Of a DNA stretch of 64,000 nucleotides, positions 59,919-64,000 are shown one piece after another; position 1 is the stretch's first letter, and each line of letters begins with the position of its first letter. The notes below the pieces were generated by a model. The model did no database searches. It was not told where the DNA came from and worked only from the letters and a program-made list of their open reading frames with translations. The position numbers and the translations under genes were made by a program. The stretch covers positions 5,456,405-5,520,404 of the forward strand of contig NW_003101681.1 in NCBI RefSeq assembly GCF_000003855.2. The letters run 5' to 3'. The DNA is from Blastomyces gilchristii SLH14081 (lineage: Eukaryota > Ascomycota > Eurotiomycetes > Onygenales > Ajellomycetaceae).

Positions 59919-62334
59919 AGTTGGTATGTCCCTTCTATACAAATCGGGGAATATGTGCGAAAAGTGGGAATCCGCGTGTATCAAAAAGTCAATATAGATA
60001 GTTATATCGGTATGTATACCTGGCAGACGGCACGAAAAGATACATATTTTCTCGTGAGGACCAGGCGAAGCAGGCCCTTATTAAATAACTCTCTGCCACT
60101 TGGTGCCTCGTCTTCAGCACCCTCCGTCCTCCTATCAGCTGGGATTCACGAGTTTCGCAAAAACCAGGCATGCTGATCAGTGATCAGTGACTGGCTTGGA
60201 CACCAGGCCCAGCAAACGCCCCATGCGGGTCATGCCACTTAATCTGCCATTTTGCGGTGGGATCTTCAGATCGTGTTGTCTCTTGACGATTCGTCCGCAG
60301 TTGCCAGTTGCGCAGCATGGAATGGATGGAACATCCTAGTTTAGTGAGGGGGAGTGCGGGAGGAGTTCGTGATTCTTGATTCTCCCTCCGCAGCAAGCCA
60401 GCGAAATATGGTGTTATGATTGGAACAAGTCCTCAAGTTCCCCTCTCGTGTTTGGCCTGCAGATTGCGAAAAGCAGACAGGGCTCAGGCACGCTAAAGCT
60501 TAGTTAATTGGTTTAGGGCGGTTTCATAATTTATGCTTACTTTCCCGGCATTTTCGAGAGGAATCAGAAGATTGTGATTCTGGATTCTAAGAGCAGAAAG
60601 AAGCGCTCTGATACACCACTCAGGCACGTTATTTAGCTAATACTACTCTTTTCACCCTAGATAGAGGGCATAATCTCATGCAACGCTACCATTTCTGAGG
60701 CGGGAAAAAAGGAAAACAACGGTTCGATGGAACATGCTCCACCCACTCCTCTGGCTCAGCCAAAAAGTCATCTCCCCCAAACATCGCGGACGGAATACAA
60801 TGCTGCCGCTAACAATCTTTCGCTCCATGAAGAGAGCTACAAGATACATATCCAAACAGGCAGCCAGATGGTTTCCTCAGCAGGTTCTTTCCACTCACTC
60901 CTACGATGCCCGTGGTCCAGCAAGCATGTTGTTCGCACGACTTGTGTACTAACTGAAAATGGGTTATGGCCCATGATGATGGTACCTCATCGACAATGAA
61001 TTGACCCGATGGGCATACATACCTTCATTCTCTTTTCCTTGAGATATCTGACCTCCAGTCCAGTTCACTTCTGAAATAGCCAATGCGTGCCAATATTTCA
61101 CATGTTCCCGGCACCGCCCTCACTGATAATGAGGCCACAGCTCTGCAACTAGCACAAATGGCTAGAAACTCACTCGAACTACCCGCTATTGGCAGGTTTG
61201 TGTCCCAAGTATTGAGTACCTAAGTAGCAGGGCTCCCATTTGCTCTTCGAGCTGCAGCTTGCTTTGATATCGATTGAGCCAGCCTTTGGGCGCATCCGTA
61301 TAGCACTTACATCCGTACCAAGCAGGCAGTCAGCGTATCTCCATAGATACTCCTTCTTGCACACAAATATACCTTAAAGCTCTATTATGTACTGCTTAGT
61401 CTGAGGGTTTTCGCAAACATATAATTTCAAATCCAATTTCGGCCTTTGCCCGCCCATTTTCTATCCAGGGGGGAAGATATAGACGTTGCATTTATCATCT
61501 GCCTAGAAGCGGTTAGTTACACCGATGACTGAAGATTTCATCACCTCATGTGTCACAAACGTTCCACTTCTCGTTGAGAATCGATCCCTTGCATCGATCC
61601 GCAGATCAAGAACGGGGGAGGTTGGTACGAATATTGAGTTAGCGCACCTTTATATTTTAGGAAAAGCAAGAACAAACGGCCTTCCAAAAATGATGTCCCG
61701 TATCCGGGGCATCTGATTGGATTCCACTTCGTATACTCCGTTCCCACCTGTCAAAAAGCGGCTGTGCTACGGCTCAACGGCGGTTTTCTCGAAACCACCT
61801 CGTATTTCGCTGAGTTACACTTGCACAACGTAGGCCCGAGTTCTGGCTGGGTGCGCAATCCTGTCCGCATTAGTGAGGTATTTGTTTCAGGCGAGTTCAT
61901 TGGTTTGTCAAGTTTTTTGTTTCAGGAACAAGGAGCTGATCTCGAGTCAGAATCATGTGGCGTTTGTGAGAGGGGAGTGCGGGGGATTTTTATTTTATTT
62001 TCTGCAGGGCGATGGGCGGAGATTGCGCGTTATTAGCTTAACTGCTACTGCCCGAGCAAAGGGTTATAGCAAAGGTATCGTTGCAATTCTCATCGTATCC
62101 TGGTGGAAGTCACATGCTAATGAAAGTCATAGATGGTGGATATCTGAACAACCGAGGATCAAGAAAAGAGTTGGCGCTAGGGCGGCATAACATTGGAATC
62201 TTTGTTCTAAGCTTTTCGCTCTGATTGAGCGTGTGAACAATGCCAACACAATAATCGGAAGTCAAAATGCGGGCTGGGAATTGTCAACAGAAGGACAAAG
62301 CAATGGCCCCTGTCTAACTAAAAGAAAAACAAAT
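59919..62334. other. 2.4-kb stretch without a recognisable gene
   Basis: The phospholipase promoter side (59,919 on) and the farnesyl synthase 3' flank. Frames such as 60,727-60,999 (+) and 61,764-62,190 (+) show no domain. Confidence 0.5.
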
Positions 62335-63473
62335 CTATTTGTCACGCTTATAGATTTTGGCAAGGAAAGATTCGAAAACAGCCTTCTTCAGACCCTCTGA
62401 TTCGTCAAGCTTCGCGATCATGCCCCGGATCTTGCCAACCTGTTCCTCCTCGAAGTCACGATAGACTTGCTGCAGGTTAAGCTCGTTGAAAACAATTTTA
62501 ACCTTAGCCTCCATGGCCGCGTCCTTTCGACCATACGACTCGTCGAGAACTTTACGCTGCTCCGCAGAGCACCGCTTCAAGGCCTGGTTGACCACCCAGG
62601 AGCACTTGTTATCCTGGATATCAGTGCCAATCTTGCCGATCTGCTCCGGTTTGCCGAACACGTCCAGATAATCGTCCTGGGCCTGGAAGTACTGGCCAAG
62701 CGGGATAAGGATATCGTGCGCCTGGCGCAAATTGGACGGTGTTGCGAGCTGGAGGTAGTGTAGCGCAAGCACAACGGGCAGGTAGAAGCTATAGTACGCG
62801 GTCTTGTAGATGACGATAAAGTTGAATTTATCCATACTGAAGTTGTTGAGGTCCACATTGTATTCAGGGGCGGTGAGCAGGTCGCAGAGCTGGCCCAGCT
62901 CGGTTTGGAAGGTGACTTCGTGGAATAGTTCCAGGAAGTCAACGTATGCGGGGTGCGAGCGGAAGTGCTTCTTGAGGAGGACATAGATGGCGGCTTCGAG
63001 CATGAAAGCGTCGTTGATGGCGATCATGCCGACGTTTGGGCGGCGGTACCAGCATGGCTCACCGCGTCGGGTGATAGAGCTGTCCATCATATCGTCGGAA
63101 ACGAGGAAGAAGGCCTGGAGAAACTCTGTCATCCAGCCAAGGGTGCAGAGATGCTTGAATTGTTCATCGTTCAGGGGTTTTTCGAGCAGAGCGAGGCCAG
63201 TATCTGGAACGGAGAGGCCGCGATTCAGTTTCCCGCCAGGGGTATTCGCATTCATAGACTATTTTTTTTTAGTGTTGGGTAGAATGGTTAGTGAGCATTT
63301 CAAAGCTAGTAACATATAAGAAAAAGAAAAAAAAAAAGGGTCGAAATACAAACGTTTTCAAACCATTCCCGAGCAATAGAGGGAAGTCCATACTGGTTCG
63401 CATGGTCACTGATGTCCTTGACTAGGGAGGGAAAGACAGCCTCGAAGGCTGCACGGTCAGTTCGAGCGGCCAT
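62335..63473 (-). CDS. ERG20: Farnesyl pyrophosphate synthase
   Basis: Makes farnesyl diphosphate from IPP and DMAPP, the branch point to sterols, dolichol, ubiquinone and prenylated proteins. Two exons (63,473-63,354 and 63,258-62,335) with a 95-bp GT-AG intron give 347 residues, the family length. The first Asp-rich motif DDMMD (about 95-99) is preceded by two Phe at -4 and -5, which set the C15 product length in eukaryotic enzymes. The second motif is DDYLD (about 235-239). [10 protein letters not shown] (binding the diphosphate via Lys and Arg) spans the start of exon 2. The C-terminus ends in YKRDK, close to the basic tail of the family. No lesion. ERG20 is assigned because fungi normally have this single-copy gene. 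Confidence 0.96.
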
Positions 63474-64000
63474 GGAATTCGATATTATTGTTTCCCCGAG
63501 GAAGATATAGTGGTCACGACTCAGAATAAAAAATGAGGTGTCTAATTTGGAGATCAATGGCAGGTATTCATGGGTGGTGTTGGGGGGAGTCTTTCTTTGA
63601 TCTAGAAGTGATGTACCAGTTCAGCGGGGTGACTTTCGCGGGCTGTTTGCGCTGTTTGCACTTCAACAGCACGTGATATCAGGTATCTTCAAATGATGTA
63701 CTCCGTAAACAAACGATATTCAACTTGAAGGAGTATATTCAACAGCCAGGCAGCTGATCTGTAGCAGTGGCTTGCAAGTGGTATACTCCATGACGATGAT
63801 CCCATAATAATAAGTGGTGTCCTGGTCCTCTCCAGCTCAAAACTAACCCATAACTAGCCCTGAGCTCCCAACTGCGCGTCCTGCGCATGGAGGAGTCCCC
63901 GCATACAGGGCTTTCTAAACCGCGGCGTATGCCTATGGAGCTGTTTTCTGTTAACATCTATGAAACCTAGGATTAGGTGTAGCAAGGTTTAGCAATGGTA
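63474..64000. other. Farnesyl synthase promoter side
   Basis: No gene recognised. TACTCCGTA occurs at 63,699-63,707, the same short motif as at 55,298 and 55,310. Confidence 0.5.

Noticed and set aside
31953..63473. Terpenoid or other secondary-metabolite cluster suggested by farnesyl synthase, a CoA enzyme, a ribokinase and a transporter
   Set aside because: The genes are far apart, housekeeping in type, interspersed with MCM5/VPS54/glycogen synthase, and no synthase or tailoring backbone gene is present.

Overview
The window is fungal nuclear DNA. Spliceosomal introns of about 55-120 bp, single-gene transcription units and typical filamentous-ascomycete proteins (MCM5, VPS54, glycogen synthase, farnesyl-PP synthase, a secreted PF09056-type phospholipase A2) point to Pezizomycotina. 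The two-speed layout, with a very AT-rich, RIP-decayed Gypsy/LINE island abutting ordinary gene DNA, resembles Onygenales such as Ajellomycetaceae. The order-level placement is inference; no species can be read from the sequence.

Region 1 (1-27,430) is a nested transposon graveyard. A chromodomain-type Ty3/Gypsy element lies on the + strand (its 5' end is off the window, its 3' LTR ends at 12,287). A Tad1-like LINE interrupts it (3,026-10,569, minus), and that LINE carries a 506-bp hAT-type MITE (8,028-8,533). A second Gypsy element on the minus strand (13,675-27,405) has two LTRs of 333 bp and a 5-bp target duplication. It too is interrupted by a LINE (16,553-24,076, 14-bp target duplication), and its right LTR holds a second 506-bp copy of the MITE. 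This Gypsy sits in the trinucleotide tail of an older SINE-like retroposon (13,196 to 27,417). Every coding region here is riddled with stops. Mutations are C-to-T and G-to-A, with CC, GG and CG nearly eliminated while CA and TG remain common. Only 23,589-24,076 and the outer end near 27.1-27.4 kb look largely unmutated.

Region 2 (27,431-64,000) is normal-composition gene space. In order: ribokinase (minus), a decayed APH-family phosphotransferase fragment (minus), an enoyl-CoA hydratase/isomerase-family protein (minus), a long stretch with no recognisable gene, a broken MFS transporter (+), MCM5 (minus) and VPS54 (+) sharing a 550-bp divergent promoter, a 3.9-kb spacer with a remarkable hairpin array, a hypothetical basic protein (minus), glycogen synthase (+), a secreted phospholipase A2 (minus) and farnesyl pyrophosphate synthase (minus). 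These are housekeeping genes with no common pathway; I see no biosynthetic cluster.

The most unusual signal is at 48,061-48,706. Five stem-loops carry almost the same 14-nt loop (GGYAGAAATWGCGG), but each has a different, self-complementary stem. This is the pattern expected of a structured RNA or of protein-bound hairpins, and I do not recognise it from any known family.
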